From: Candidatus Gastranaerophilales bacterium
GTDB taxonomy: Bacteria; Cyanobacteriota; Vampirovibrionia; Gastranaerophilales; Gastranaerophilaceae
NCBI GenBank assembly: GCA_017402995.1
Contig: JAFQOV010000004.1
Location: 1 to 54,484 of the forward strand
DNA: 54,484 bases
Direction of reading: 5' to 3'
The translations under genes were made by a program, and so were the position numbers. Shown in pieces: positions 36,406 to 45,917 of the stretch; positions within the stretch are counted from its first letter, which is position 1, and each line of letters begins with the position of its first letter. The notes below the pieces were generated by a model, which was given only the letters and a program-made list of their open reading frames with translations, searched no databases and was not told the DNA's origin.

Positions 36406-38199
36406 ATGCGCAATGGTTCACAAAAAAAATATTACTGGGTATGTCAAGGACAACAAAAAGAAGACAAAAAATATATATTAGCACCGGTGGATAACTTTCA
36501 TCATCATAAACGTGTAAACGAATTAAAAGTCGGCGATGTTGTAATTAGTTATTTTAATCAACAAGTTAATGCTATTTCTACAGTAATAAAAAAACCTGAA
36601 ATAATAAAAAATGGAAATGATGATTGGTATAAAGCTGTTTTAGACTATAAAGAATTAGATAAACCTATTCCAAAATCAGTTATAAAAAATATTATGAAAA
36701 ATAATAATATTAAATCATTTATATATGGTCCTTTTGATGTTAATTATGATTATAATCAAGGTTATTTATTTAATTTCTCTAAAGAATTGTTAGATTTAAT
36801 ATTAGAAAATGATCAGGAGGTAAAAATTATGAAATCATCTAGGAAAGAAGAAAAGCAACCTTTAAATCAGATTTTATATGGACCTCCTGGAACCGGTAAA
36901 ACATATAATACAGTTATAAAAGCAATGGAGATAATTAATCCAAAATGTCTTGAATATGATGAAAAAGGAAAGGTTAGTAACTATTTTGATGTAAAAAAAG
37001 AATTTGATAAAGCAAAAGATAACCATCAAATTGAATTTGTAACATTTCATCAATCCTATTCTTATGAAGAATTTGTTGAAGGTATAAAACCAAACTTAGA
37101 AAAGGATGGTTTAAATTATTACAAGCCAGACGGAATATTTAAGAAAATTTGTAAAAATGCTTCTAAAAATTTGTACAAACTAAATAATAATCAAAAAATG
37201 CAACAGGTTTCGTTTGATGAGGTTATGGATAGTTTTAAGGAAAAACATCCAGAAGGCTCAGATTTTGAGAATTTATTGGATATCTCATACGAAGAAAACA
37301 ATTTAATATATCATTTTGGGATGCAAGAACAAGATAGAAAAATTGACCTGTTAAAAATGGAGCAACTGTTTAATTTAAATAAACAATATAGAACATCCAT
37401 AGATTTTAATAATGAATATGGCGGGAATGTATCATTAAAAGGATATTACCATACTTTTTATAAAGAATTACTTAATATAAAAAATGCGTTAGAAGATGAA
37501 AATCAAGTAGCGATTGAAAACAATAAAGAATACATTGTTGATGAAAATGCTCCAAAATATGTTTTAATTATAGATGAAATTAATAGAGGTAATATTTCCA
37601 AAATTTTTGGAGAATTAATTACTCTAATAGAACCAGACAAGAGAAAAGGCTCTCAATATGAATTAAAGGTATCCTTACCATATTCTCCAAATGATGAATT
37701 GTTTGGGGTCCCAAAAAATTTATATATCATAGGTACAATGAACACGTCTGACCGTTCTATTGCTTCAATAGATATAGCTTTAAGACGTCGTTTTAAATTT
37801 CAAGAAATGATGCCAAATAGTAGTTTAGTTGCAGATTTTGGTATTGGATTTAATACAATATTTGATAACTTGAATAATAAAATTAAACTTTTGTTAGATA
37901 GAGATCATCAAATTGGGCATAGTTATTTTATAAATACAAAATACAATAATAGTAATGGAAACAATAATGTTGAAACCTTAAAAGATATATGGTTCAGTGA
38001 AATATTGCCATTATTAAATGAGTATTTTTATTGCGATTGGGAGAAATTAAAGCTTATTATTCCTGGATTTATCAAAAAACTTGATGTTCCAGAAGTCCTA
38101 AAGAATGAGTGTGACGATTCTATATACGAATTCAAAACATTTGATGAAGTTACAGATTTTGAAAAAGCATTAAATCAAGAAAAATTTGAACAGGTATAA
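36406..38199 (+). CDS. mcrB: McrB-type AAA+ GTPase with N-terminal EVE/PUA-like domain
   Basis: 597 aa. Residues 1-~140 (KKYYWVCQGQQ; HHHKRVNELKVGDVVISYF; FIYGPFDV) look like an EVE/PUA-like modified-base reader. Then comes the McrB motor: Walker A GPPGTGKT (159-166), VEFVTFHQSYSYEEFVEGIK, Walker B VLIIDEINRGNISKIFGE (Asp390, Glu391), and TMNTSDRSIASIDIALRRRF. McrB binds modified DNA and drives the McrC nuclease by GTP hydrolysis. GGAG lies 8 nt before this ATG, so translation can start here, like the natural short McrB form of E. coli, despite the broken upstream segment. mcrC follows 2 bp later. Confidence 0.88.
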   Translation: MRNGSQKKYYWVCQGQQKEDKKYILAPVDNFHHHKRVNELKVGDVVISYFNQQVNAISTVIKKPEIIKNGNDDWYKAVLDYKELDKPIPKSVIKNIMKNNNIKSFIYGPFDVNYDYNQGYLFNFSKELLDLILENDQEVKIMKSSRKEEKQPLNQILYGPPGTGKTYNTVIKAMEIINPKCLEYDEKGKVSNYFDVKKEFDKAKDNHQIEFVTFHQSYSYEEFVEGIKPNLEKDGLNYYKPDGIFKKICKNASKNLYKLNNNQKMQQVSFDEVMDSFKEKHPEGSDFENLLDISYEENNLIYHFGMQEQDRKIDLLKMEQLFNLNKQYRTSIDFNNEYGGNVSLKGYYHTFYKELLNIKNALEDENQVAIENNKEYIVDENAPKYVLIIDEINRGNISKIFGELITLIEPDKRKGSQYELKVSLPYSPNDELFGVPKNLYIIGTMNTSDRSIASIDIALRRRFKFQEMMPNSSLVADFGIGFNTIFDNLNNKIKLLLDRDHQIGHSYFINTKYNNSNGNNNVETLKDIWFSEILPLLNEYFYCDWEKLKLIIPGFIKKLDVPEVLKNECDDSIYEFKTFDEVTDFEKALNQEKFEQV

Positions 38200-38201
38200 C
38201 A

Positions 38202-39434
38202 ATGGCAGAACCTATTGTTGTTAAAGAGTATTCTAAAAATATTAAAATTAAAGATTGCGATTTGGGCAAGTTGCATCATTATTTGGAGTGCCAACACTTA
38301 GATTCTGCGTTGAAAGTTACTCCTAGTGGCATAGAAACAACTTTTTGGGTTGGGGTTATAAAGTATAAAAATACGCACTTTCAAATTCTACCAAAATTAA
38401 TATGTAATAATGGAGACAAAGAGAATATTTTAAAAAATCTAATTTATATGCTTTCATATACAAAAAAGTTAGACATAAAAACGAGTAATGAATCAAGATT
38501 ATCTACCGCAAAAAATCCATTTATTGAAATACTAATAAGAGAATATGCAAAATCACTTTTTGAATGTTTGAAACGCTTAACGCCGAAAAAATATGTAAGA
38601 GAAGAAGATAACATAAACTATTTAAAAGGAAAAATAAAATTTACTGAAAATATCCGGTATAACAGCTCAAACCAGGCAAAATTCTATTGCGAATATGATG
38701 AATTTTCAGAAAACAATATTTTGAATCAGTTGTTTTTATTTGTTTCGACCTGTTTATACAATATTTCAAACGACAGTTACAATAAAAAAACTCTAAAATT
38801 TATAATGAATTACTATACGGATATCAAATTGGTTCGCTTTGATAGATTCAAGGCAGAAAAAATAAAGTTATCCCGTAACCAAGAATTATTTAAGAAACCA
38901 TTTAATTTAGCAAAAATGTTTGTTGAAAAAACGAGTGTAGATTTATCTAAAAACAAGTTTGAAAATATTACTCTAATTTGGGATATGAATAAATTATTTG
39001 AAGAATTTATTTTTGAAATAATGAAAAAGAATGAAACTGAGTTTGGATGGACATTTACAGCGCAAAAAGGCAAACGTTTATTAGCCGGTGATGATAATAA
39101 AAAGAGAAATACCTATGTGGATATTTATGCAGAGAATGACAAGGATAAAATTATTTTGGATACCAAATATAAAATATTTACAGGAACAGATGATTTTTCA
39201 AATGCAGATGTTTTCCAAGTTTCAACATATTGTTTATTGCATAATGCAGACAAAGCAGTTCTTATATATCCAAGATGGAATAAAGAAGTTCCAAATGTAC
39301 CAAGTTTTAAATTAAATACTGATGAAAAAGATATAAAAATTAATTTTAAAACTATAGATTTATGTTATACGAATTTAAAACAACATTTAGAAGAAATCAG
39401 GGATGATATCAAAGAAATTTTAAAAGTTGCTTAA
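38202..39434 (+). CDS. mcrC: McrC nuclease subunit
   Basis: 410 aa. The N-terminal half is the McrC interaction region (VVKEYSKNIKIKDCDLGKLH ... FWVGVIKYKNTHFQILPKLI). The C-terminal PD-(D/E)XK nuclease has YVDIYAENDKDKIILDTKYK with Asp307, Asp320 and Lys322. McrC cuts DNA when translocated by McrB rings, as a modification-dependent restriction system. It starts 2 bp after mcrB, consistent with an operon. All catalytic residues are present. The end overlaps a decayed minus-strand gene. Confidence 0.88.
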   Translation: MAEPIVVKEYSKNIKIKDCDLGKLHHYLECQHLDSALKVTPSGIETTFWVGVIKYKNTHFQILPKLICNNGDKENILKNLIYMLSYTKKLDIKTSNESRLSTAKNPFIEILIREYAKSLFECLKRLTPKKYVREEDNINYLKGKIKFTENIRYNSSNQAKFYCEYDEFSENNILNQLFLFVSTCLYNISNDSYNKKTLKFIMNYYTDIKLVRFDRFKAEKIKLSRNQELFKKPFNLAKMFVEKTSVDLSKNKFENITLIWDMNKLFEEFIFEIMKKNETEFGWTFTAQKGKRLLAGDDNKKRNTYVDIYAENDKDKIILDTKYKIFTGTDDFSNADVFQVSTYCLLHNADKAVLIYPRWNKEVPNVPSFKLNTDEKDIKINFKTIDLCYTNLKQHLEEIRDDIKEILKVA

Positions 39435-39697
39435 AGTCGTTCGATATACCAATTAGAAATTCCAAAATGATTAAAATTCCATTGAAGTTCAAAATAAAAA
39501 TTAAACTCCAAAGAATTGCCATCTTTGAAGTTCCAGGAATACTTATTAATTGTGTTTTGCGGTAACTTTCAAACGCATCCTGAATTTCTTTTGCAAACTT
39601 TTTTCTGAATTCGGAATACGGAATTTCTAATGTCTCTTTGGTTAATTTATTTTTTCAAAATCTTTGTCCCATATAGCTTGTAATCTTTTTCAACCAT
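39431..39697 (-). pseudogene. Decayed small gene with two compensating frameshifts
   Basis: AAAGGAG lies 6 nt before ATG 39697. The frame gives MVEKDYKLYGTKILKK and a stop after an A6 run. Removing one A from that run restores TLEIPYSEFRKKFAKEIQDA, and a second shift returns to the first frame for NFKDGNSLEFNFYFELQWNF, ending SNWYIERL at 39431. The net length is exactly 89 codons, so the two indels cancel. The original ~88-aa protein matches no family I know. It overlaps the mcrC stop. Confidence 0.5.
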
Positions 39698-39815
39698 AAT
39701 TTGCTCCTTTCAAGCTACACCATTCATCACTCTTTCGGGGAAAAACATCAAGTATATGTGTCCAAAACGTATCATTCCAATACAAAAAGTCATGAATGTC
39801 CAATTTTAGATGTGC

Positions 39816-39821
39816 TATAAT
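39816..39821 (+). promoter_or_regulatory. Extended -10 promoter for the 102-aa gene
   Basis: TGCTATAAT, an extended -10 with perfect TATAAT, lies 32 nt before ATG 39854. No good -35 box is visible, as is common for extended -10 promoters. Confidence 0.45.
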
Positions 39822-39853
39822 ATTCAAATGCAACAACATATAAGGAATACAGC

Positions 39854-40162
39854 ATGTTTAACGAATTAATAAAAGATATTTTAAAAGAAGCTTTTTTCAA
39901 AAATTTAGATATCAGCACAGATATTGAGTTTCAAAAACGTCTAAATTTGATAAAAAACAGTACTCAAATTTCAGAAGAAGATAAAAAGGCATTAATTGAT
40001 AGGCTAAATGCAAGTTATCTAAATTGCAAAGGCAATATACATAATATAAAAATGCTATCAGATGCATCAAAATTTATTCATCAATATAATCCGGTTAATA
40101 ATAACCGATTTATTACTCAGCATGAATTGCAGGAAATGTTTGCTCTCAATGCAAGACATTAA
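39854..40162 (+). CDS. Hypothetical small helical protein (102 aa)
   Basis: Begins MFNELIKDILKEAFFKNLDI and appears soluble and helical throughout; the end is FITQHELQEMFALNARH. The ribosome site AAGGAA lies 8 nt before the ATG, and an extended -10 precedes it. I recognise no domain. It lies between mcrBC and the restriction-modification pair, convergent with a 73-aa gene. An antitoxin, anti-defence or regulatory role is possible, but nothing in the sequence shows it. Confidence 0.5.
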   Translation: MFNELIKDILKEAFFKNLDISTDIEFQKRLNLIKNSTQISEEDKKALIDRLNASYLNCKGNIHNIKMLSDASKFIHQYNPVNNNRFITQHELQEMFALNARH

Positions 40163-40202
40163 AATATTTTTGAACACCGATTAAACACCCTTTGAACGGC
40201 AT

Positions 40203-40424
40203 TTAAATTTTGACATCTTTTTCGTGGTCTATAAAGAATGCATTCAAAATATCAGCATCATTTCTTAAGTGTTTAATTATCAGCGCAAGATTATAGCATT
40301 CTTCAATCTCCGGCTGATTTGCGACAAAGTAATCAATAACAACTGCAGTGTTATAAATATTTTTTGACCACTTGCTTAATTGCTTAAACTCCTTTGGAGT
40401 GATATTCAATCCGACTTTTTCCAT
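40203..40424 (-). CDS. Hypothetical small protein (73 aa)
   Basis: MEKVGLNITPKEFKQLSKWS and onward, helical, with no known domain. A very good ribosome site (GAGGAGG, 5 nt before ATG) supports translation. Its upstream region shares GAGTGATGAAT and ACTTGA with that of the decayed gene at 39697 on the same strand, suggesting a related promoter. Function unknown. Confidence 0.55.
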   Translation of the reverse strand: MEKVGLNITPKEFKQLSKWSKNIYNTAVVIDYFVANQPEIEECYNLALIIKHLRNDADILNAFFIDHEKDVKI

Positions 40425-40627
40425 ACGACCTCCTCAATGTATCGTATTCATCACTCAAGAGTAATACAGAGTCAAGTATTTAAATTATGTTCTATTGATA
40501 CAATTATTTACCCATGTATTGAAAGTTTTGCGGCTAAGAGTAAAGATTATTCATAAATATTAAATTATGTAATTTTATTTACAACAGGGAACCATGGTGT
40601 TAATATAAAAACATAACAGAGGGAATT

Positions 40628-41857
40628 ATGACAGTAGCAAATAAAGAACGTGTAAAAAAGGCAATGAGAAGTGTTGGAATAAACACTATGACTGAGTTAG
40701 CAAATGAAGTTGGTATTACCAAAAACCAGCTTTCATTAATTTTATCTGATAGGTATAACCCCATAAAATCTACATTTTTTGAATTAAGTGAAGTATTGAG
40801 AGTTACTCCCGATAAAATTATAGATTTTCAAGAGAAAAATAAGAAAAAAAGTAAAAAAATAACTAAAACTTCTAAATATTCGGCAATAGAATTATTTGCT
40901 GGCGGAGGTGGACTTGCACTCGGGCTAGAACAAGCTGGGATTGAAACAATTTTACATGTCGATAATGATAAATACTGCTGTGATACTCTATCTAAAAATA
41001 GACCAAATTGGAATGTGATCTGTTCAGATGTATCTAAAGTAGATTTTAAACCATACAAAGGCAAAATAAATATCGTTACGGGTGGCTTTCCTTGTCAAGC
41101 ATTCAGTTATGCTGGTAAAAAATTAGGATTCGAAGATACTAGAGGAACATTATTTTATGAATTTGCACGCTGTGTGAAGGAAACTGAACCTATAATCTTT
41201 GTCGCAGAAAATGTTAGAGGCTTGATTTCTCATGACAATGGACGAACTCTTAAAACAATAATTGATATATTTGAAAGTTTAGGTTACAACATCCAAACAA
41301 AACTTTTAAATGCGGTAAATTACAATGTGCCTCAAAAAAGAGAACGGATTGTAATTGTTGGCACTAAAAAAGGTACAAATATAAAATTTGAATACCCAAA
41401 AGAATCTAAAAAGATTAAAACATTGCGTGATGCACTAAAAAATGTACCAAAATCTGAAGGGCAAGCCTATAGTGCTGCTAAAAAAGCAGTATTTAAACTC
41501 GTCCCCCCTGGAGGTTGTTGGAGAGATTTGCCATTAAATGTTCAAAAATCATATATGGGAAAAAGTTTTACTAGTGGTGGTGGTAGAACAGGAATGGCAA
41601 GAAGAATTTCTTGGGATGAACCTTGTTTGACATTGACATGTTCTCCAAGTCAAAAACAAACGGATCGATGCCATCCCGATGAAGTAAGACCTTTTACTGT
41701 TAGAGAATATGCTCGCATACAAACTTTTCCTGATGATTGGGAATTTACCGGAGGCATTGGACAAAAATATAAACAAATAGGCAATGCCGTTCCAGTTGAA
41801 TTAGCAAGGCAAATTGGAGTACAAATTATAAAGGCTATAGATACATATACAAAATAA
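40628..41857 (+). CDS. DNA (cytosine-5-)-methyltransferase with N-terminal HTH
   Basis: 409 aa. Residues ~10-68 are an XRE-type helix-turn-helix (LANEVGITKNQLSLILSDRY). The catalytic part follows: motif I LFAGGGGLALGLEQAG (SAM binding), motif IV GGFPCQAFSYAG with catalytic Cys156, motif VI VAENVRGL, motif VIII PQKRERIVIVG, then a short target-recognition region, and motif IX-X VRPFTVREYARIQTFPDDW. The HTH fusion is known in type II methyltransferases that repress their own operon (SsoII/EcoRII type). It pairs with the convergent nuclease gene 2 bp away. Target site not readable. Confidence 0.92.
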   Translation: MTVANKERVKKAMRSVGINTMTELANEVGITKNQLSLILSDRYNPIKSTFFELSEVLRVTPDKIIDFQEKNKKKSKKITKTSKYSAIELFAGGGGLALGLEQAGIETILHVDNDKYCCDTLSKNRPNWNVICSDVSKVDFKPYKGKINIVTGGFPCQAFSYAGKKLGFEDTRGTLFYEFARCVKETEPIIFVAENVRGLISHDNGRTLKTIIDIFESLGYNIQTKLLNAVNYNVPQKRERIVIVGTKKGTNIKFEYPKESKKIKTLRDALKNVPKSEGQAYSAAKKAVFKLVPPGGCWRDLPLNVQKSYMGKSFTSGGGRTGMARRISWDEPCLTLTCSPSQKQTDRCHPDEVRPFTVREYARIQTFPDDWEFTGGIGQKYKQIGNAVPVELARQIGVQIIKAIDTYTK

Positions 41858-41859
41858 AG

Positions 41860-42555
41860 CTATAATTGCTCAGATAGTTCATGAATTACTTCCTTTATCA
41901 AATCTGTGCTATCAACTTCATCTGCAATAGATACGAATGAGTGGATCAATTCATTATAGAAATTCTCATCTCCAGTTAATCTGTGCCAGAATTCTTGACC
42001 AATAATAACGGGATATTCTTCATTGATTGTTTTATAAAATTGTGATAAATTATCGGGTTCACCATATAAAACTCCAACAATACAATCAATATTTGGATTA
42101 AAGTTTGGCAAATGATTCACTCTTGCTAGATTTTTTATAGCTTTAAAATCATCTTTTATTGAAGTTATATCGGCATAATTTATTGTATTTGGACCAGATT
42201 TAATTTGGCAATACTTTTTTCTACCATCGAGTGCATCCACAAATTCAATATCAATACCTGAAGTCGTAGATGCAAGTCCTGAAAGAACTTCACAACAGAA
42301 TGTCTGTATTTGTGCTCCAAAAGAAGTATTAATTGATGTTCCCAAAATTCTAGGATATACAAGAGCTTTTGCAATACTTTCTTTTGAAGTATCGCCAAAT
42401 GCAAAATTCGCTAAATAATTAATCAGAAAAGGATTAATGATAAATTCTTTTTTCTTTTTCAACTTTTTAGTATTTTTAATATGGTTTTCTACGATATTAT
42501 CTTTGAAGAAAGCTTTGGCTTTAGATAAGATCTCTCGTTTCTCTTGTTCGTTCAT
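41860..42555 (-). CDS. Type II restriction endonuclease, PmeII-like
   Basis: 231 aa. NPFLINYLANFAFGDTSKES, then YPRILGTSINTSFGAQIQTF and TTSGIDIEFVDALDGRKKY with CQIKSGPNTINYADI match what I recall of the PmeII family. Asp102/Glu104 and Lys119 (Q-I-K) would form the PD-(D/E)XK centre. It faces the m5C methyltransferase tail to tail with 2 bp between stops, the usual arrangement of a type II pair. AAGAGG lies upstream of the ATG. Family name from memory of motifs; restriction role well supported by context. Confidence 0.75.
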   Translation of the reverse strand: MNEQEKREILSKAKAFFKDNIVENHIKNTKKLKKKKEFIINPFLINYLANFAFGDTSKESIAKALVYPRILGTSINTSFGAQIQTFCCEVLSGLASTTSGIDIEFVDALDGRKKYCQIKSGPNTINYADITSIKDDFKAIKNLARVNHLPNFNPNIDCIVGVLYGEPDNLSQFYKTINEEYPVIIGQEFWHRLTGDENFYNELIHSFVSIADEVDSTDLIKEVIHELSEQL

Positions 42556-42599
42556 TATAATACCTCTTTTTATGAAAATTGTATCATAAATCTGTAATT

Positions 42600-44909
42600 C
42601 TATTCATTTTGTAACAAAGATTCTACCTTATCATAAATATAGTTTTCATAGTTATCAAAACTATATTTAGTTATATCGGCATCACTGACTTTATCATCTT
42701 CAAGCGCTTCATAATAATCTAAAACTTTTAACGGAACACCATAATCGCTTATTTGACGGCCTTTTTGACTAATTGCATTATATTCAAGTTTTGTGAGTAA
42801 TTTATCTATTCCCGTAACATCATCTATTTTTGAAATATTGTCATTTGTTTTAATATATTTATACATTAAATTAAAAACCCCAAGATATTTAACAACGTGG
42901 TATTTTAAAATATTGTATACAAAATTAGCGGTATCTCTCATTGCCGTATCTATATTTACTTTTTTATTTAATTTATTATCTACAGCACCTCTAAAACCAT
43001 CTTTTAAGTAAAAATATAACAAATAGCATAAAATAGAATATTCTTTGCCACTATAGGAACTTTTAGATTTATTTGATATAAGATGATATAATTCTGTTTC
43101 TGGTTTTACGATTGGAAGAATGGTATTTAAAACAACTTGAAAACCATCCAAATCAATATTCATACCACGTATATTAGTTTTGGATATTAGAGTTGATATG
43201 CTTTTATTTTCATAATTATTTAATTTCTTAATTTTATCGTATATAAAAATTTTATCATTCCGGCTAACAGCTTTAAATTGTTGGAATAGTTCATTAGGAA
43301 GCTTTCGTTCGCGTTGTTTTTTTATTATTGCATTTTTTTCTTGGATATTTTGTTCATTTAAGTATTTTTCTTGTGTACAAAAATAATCAATATCGTCTTT
43401 AGGAATATCTTTATCATAATTTTTATGTTTAATAGATTCTTCCGGGGTATTTAAAGTATCTTCGAAGTCTTTTATAAAAGCAAATACCCTTCCGCTATAA
43501 TGTTCCAGAAAACGTCCCGCTCTTCCTGCAATATTTTTCGCATCGAATGGTTTTAAGGGCTTTGAACCTTTTGAATTATGCATTACTATTAGGTTTTTTG
43601 CAGTAGTATTTACACCTTCTGTAATTGTTGTAGTAGATAATAGAAATTTAATTTTGCCATCATTAAATAAATTTATGATTTCTTTTTGAATATATTTTGG
43701 GACAAGACCATGATGAAGGCCGATTCTATGTTCGAGTGCTTTGCAGACTATCCAATCAGAATAAAATCTCCGTTTTATATGTTCAATAAAGTCGGTATAT
43801 TCTAATGTATTAACATCTATATCTATGTTATCCATTATTTTTTGTGCATATCGCTCCGCTAAATACGGTTTACAACAATATATAATAGAATTTTCTTGAT
43901 TATCATAAATATTTGTAAGTAAATCAATTAACTGTTTATTCTTATCTTTGGGCTTTGAAAAATTTATAATACGATTTTCATTTATAGCTACAAAATCTGT
44001 ATCTTTATTTACTAAAAAATGATTTTTATTGACAATCTCTATATTATTAAAATTTATGGTATCTATTTTATTTTCATCTAAAAAGATTTTAAAAGAATTG
44101 TTCGCGGATGTATCATATTCAATGTATGGTCCAGCCAATAGTACATCTTTTACATTTTGAAGTATCTCAAATGAAGCTAATCTGTAAGCAACATCACGTT
44201 CATTTTCTTTTGTTGTGTTATCAATAATATAATCATTATCCAACTTATATATTTCATCAATAAAAACGAAATCAAAATCAATTTTATTTTTATCTGTAAA
44301 TGATAAAAATCGTTCAGGAGTATATATGAATATATTTTTATCTTCTATTCCATCTGTTTCACTTAAAGTATGAATTTTATAATTCGCTTTTATATATTTA
44401 TAATTATTTTCAGTTAAAATTCGCTCTAAATTCTCAGATAATAAAGCAACTGTTGGAAATATTAAAACAATATTTTTATATTCCATTTTTTCTATAATGT
44501 CATAAACTAAATGTGTTTTCCCGAAAGAAGTACTTGCGGATAAAAAATAACGATTTTGTTTATTTTTTTCAAATTTATCCAATATTTCTTTTTGATATCT
44601 GTGGAGTTTATAACTTTCCGATAGGTGCAATGAACTTTCATTTAACAAAGAAGCCATTGTTGTCATATCGCAGGCATTGATAGTCGTATTCTGTCCAAAA
44701 TTTTTATTTAAAATATCATAATAATGTGGAATACCAATAACATTTGAAATATATTTCATAAATTTTAATTCAGCTTGAGTTATTGATTGATTTTTTAGCT
44801 TGTCAAAATAATGACAAACAGCCTTTATTAACTCGGCATCCTCTATTTTATTATCTTGATATTCATTTATCTTTTTTACAACAATACTTGCTTCTTCTCT
44901 TCTATCCAT
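42600..44909 (-). CDS. hamB: Hachiman defence helicase HamB
   Basis: 769 aa superfamily 2 helicase. Walker A is ASTSFGKT (125-132), Walker B FVFIDEIYKLDN (Asp218, Glu219), then LLSTTTITEGVNTTAKN (motif V region, ~424-439) and AGRAGRFLEH (motif VI, 461-470). Helicases of this form with a DUF1837 partner make the Hachiman system, in which HamB senses phage DNA and releases HamA nuclease. The gene overlaps the 3' end of hamA by 34 nt, implying translational coupling. All ATPase motifs are present. Confidence 0.82.
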   Translation of the reverse strand: MDRREEASIVVKKINEYQDNKIEDAELIKAVCHYFDKLKNQSITQAELKFMKYISNVIGIPHYYDILNKNFGQNTTINACDMTTMASLLNESSLHLSESYKLHRYQKEILDKFEKNKQNRYFLSASTSFGKTHLVYDIIEKMEYKNIVLIFPTVALLSENLERILTENNYKYIKANYKIHTLSETDGIEDKNIFIYTPERFLSFTDKNKIDFDFVFIDEIYKLDNDYIIDNTTKENERDVAYRLASFEILQNVKDVLLAGPYIEYDTSANNSFKIFLDENKIDTINFNNIEIVNKNHFLVNKDTDFVAINENRIINFSKPKDKNKQLIDLLTNIYDNQENSIIYCCKPYLAERYAQKIMDNIDIDVNTLEYTDFIEHIKRRFYSDWIVCKALEHRIGLHHGLVPKYIQKEIINLFNDGKIKFLLSTTTITEGVNTTAKNLIVMHNSKGSKPLKPFDAKNIAGRAGRFLEHYSGRVFAFIKDFEDTLNTPEESIKHKNYDKDIPKDDIDYFCTQEKYLNEQNIQEKNAIIKKQRERKLPNELFQQFKAVSRNDKIFIYDKIKKLNNYENKSISTLISKTNIRGMNIDLDGFQVVLNTILPIVKPETELYHLISNKSKSSYSGKEYSILCYLLYFYLKDGFRGAVDNKLNKKVNIDTAMRDTANFVYNILKYHVVKYLGVFNLMYKYIKTNDNISKIDDVTGIDKLLTKLEYNAISQKGRQISDYGVPLKVLDYYEALEDDKVSDADITKYSFDNYENYIYDKVESLLQNE

Positions 44910-45778
44910 TTAAGAATCTCTTTTTTAATTTCTTTAACTTCATGCACAGGAAGAAGTATAAAAAATATTGAATACGGGATATCTAAACCGCATTTATAAT
45001 CACTATAATTGCTTTTTATGTAATTCACAACCTTAGTAATGTTAGATTCATACGTTAATGTATTTGCACCATATACTAGTAGAATTGGATAAACTAATTT
45101 TAAATTGTATTTTTTTATTTGTTCAATAAGGTTTATGTCGTTGTATTTCCAATTTTCTAAAATTTGTTTTACACTTTCTGCATTTGGTTTTGCTGCTTCA
45201 ATTTTATTATCAATAGAATAGAAAGTTTGCTCCAAGTACTCCATTGATAATGCTTTATCAATATTCTCCATAACACTTTTAATGGCACTATTATGACTTT
45301 CGTGAAATTTTACTTCGCCAAACCACAATTCTATTTGCCCACCATTGTTAAAAATATGGTAGCTGTCATAACCTTTTGTTTCAGAATTTTCTAACGGATC
45401 AAAAAATCTGCCACGTGATATGAAGGAATCTTTTCCGTACAATGCTTTTAATATTGTACAAAGTAACACTTCACCAAAGAATCCGGCTTTAGCATTTGCA
45501 TCATTGTCAATTTCATCTTTAATATATTTTATTTTGTTAGATAATGCTGCAGAATGCATATTTTGTAATTTATTGTAATCATTCTTTGGAAATGTTTCAT
45601 AAGAATATTCAATAATAGAATTATATATTATTTTAACCAAATTATCAGTATTTATACAGTTATAACAGTCGTCATTTTGCGTTGAAAAACATACTCTTTC
45701 AATTCCGTGCTCTTTACAAGGAAGAGCGTATTGATAAATTATGGTTTTTTCTATTAACTCTTTTAACTTATCCCTCAT
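44876..45778 (-). CDS. hamA: Hachiman nuclease HamA (DUF1837)
   Basis: 300 aa. The DUF1837 core is visible: KAGFFGEVLLCTILKALYG (Gly-Glu at 102-103), KGYDSYHIFNNGG (Asp138), and IELWFGEVKFHES, where Glu155 and Lys157 form the PD-(D/E)XK pair. A Cys cluster in the N-terminus (CKEHGIERVC, CYNC) may bind zinc; I do not recall it as a general HamA feature. The order hamA then hamB, same strand and overlapping, is the Hachiman layout. GGGGAA lies upstream of the ATG. Confidence 0.82.
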   Translation of the reverse strand: MRDKLKELIEKTIIYQYALPCKEHGIERVCFSTQNDDCYNCINTDNLVKIIYNSIIEYSYETFPKNDYNKLQNMHSAALSNKIKYIKDEIDNDANAKAGFFGEVLLCTILKALYGKDSFISRGRFFDPLENSETKGYDSYHIFNNGGQIELWFGEVKFHESHNSAIKSVMENIDKALSMEYLEQTFYSIDNKIEAAKPNAESVKQILENWKYNDINLIEQIKKYNLKLVYPILLVYGANTLTYESNITKVVNYIKSNYSDYKCGLDIPYSIFFILLPVHEVKEIKKEILKWIEEKKQVLL

Positions 45779-45917
45779 TCTTAATTCCCCAATTGGTATT
45801 TGACAATTTTAAAAAAGTTTAAAATTTAAGTAACAAAGTTATTCTGTATTATATATGAAATTTCCATTATAACCTAAAAAATAAACAAAAAATTAATGTT
45901 TAAACTATTCTAAAGTT

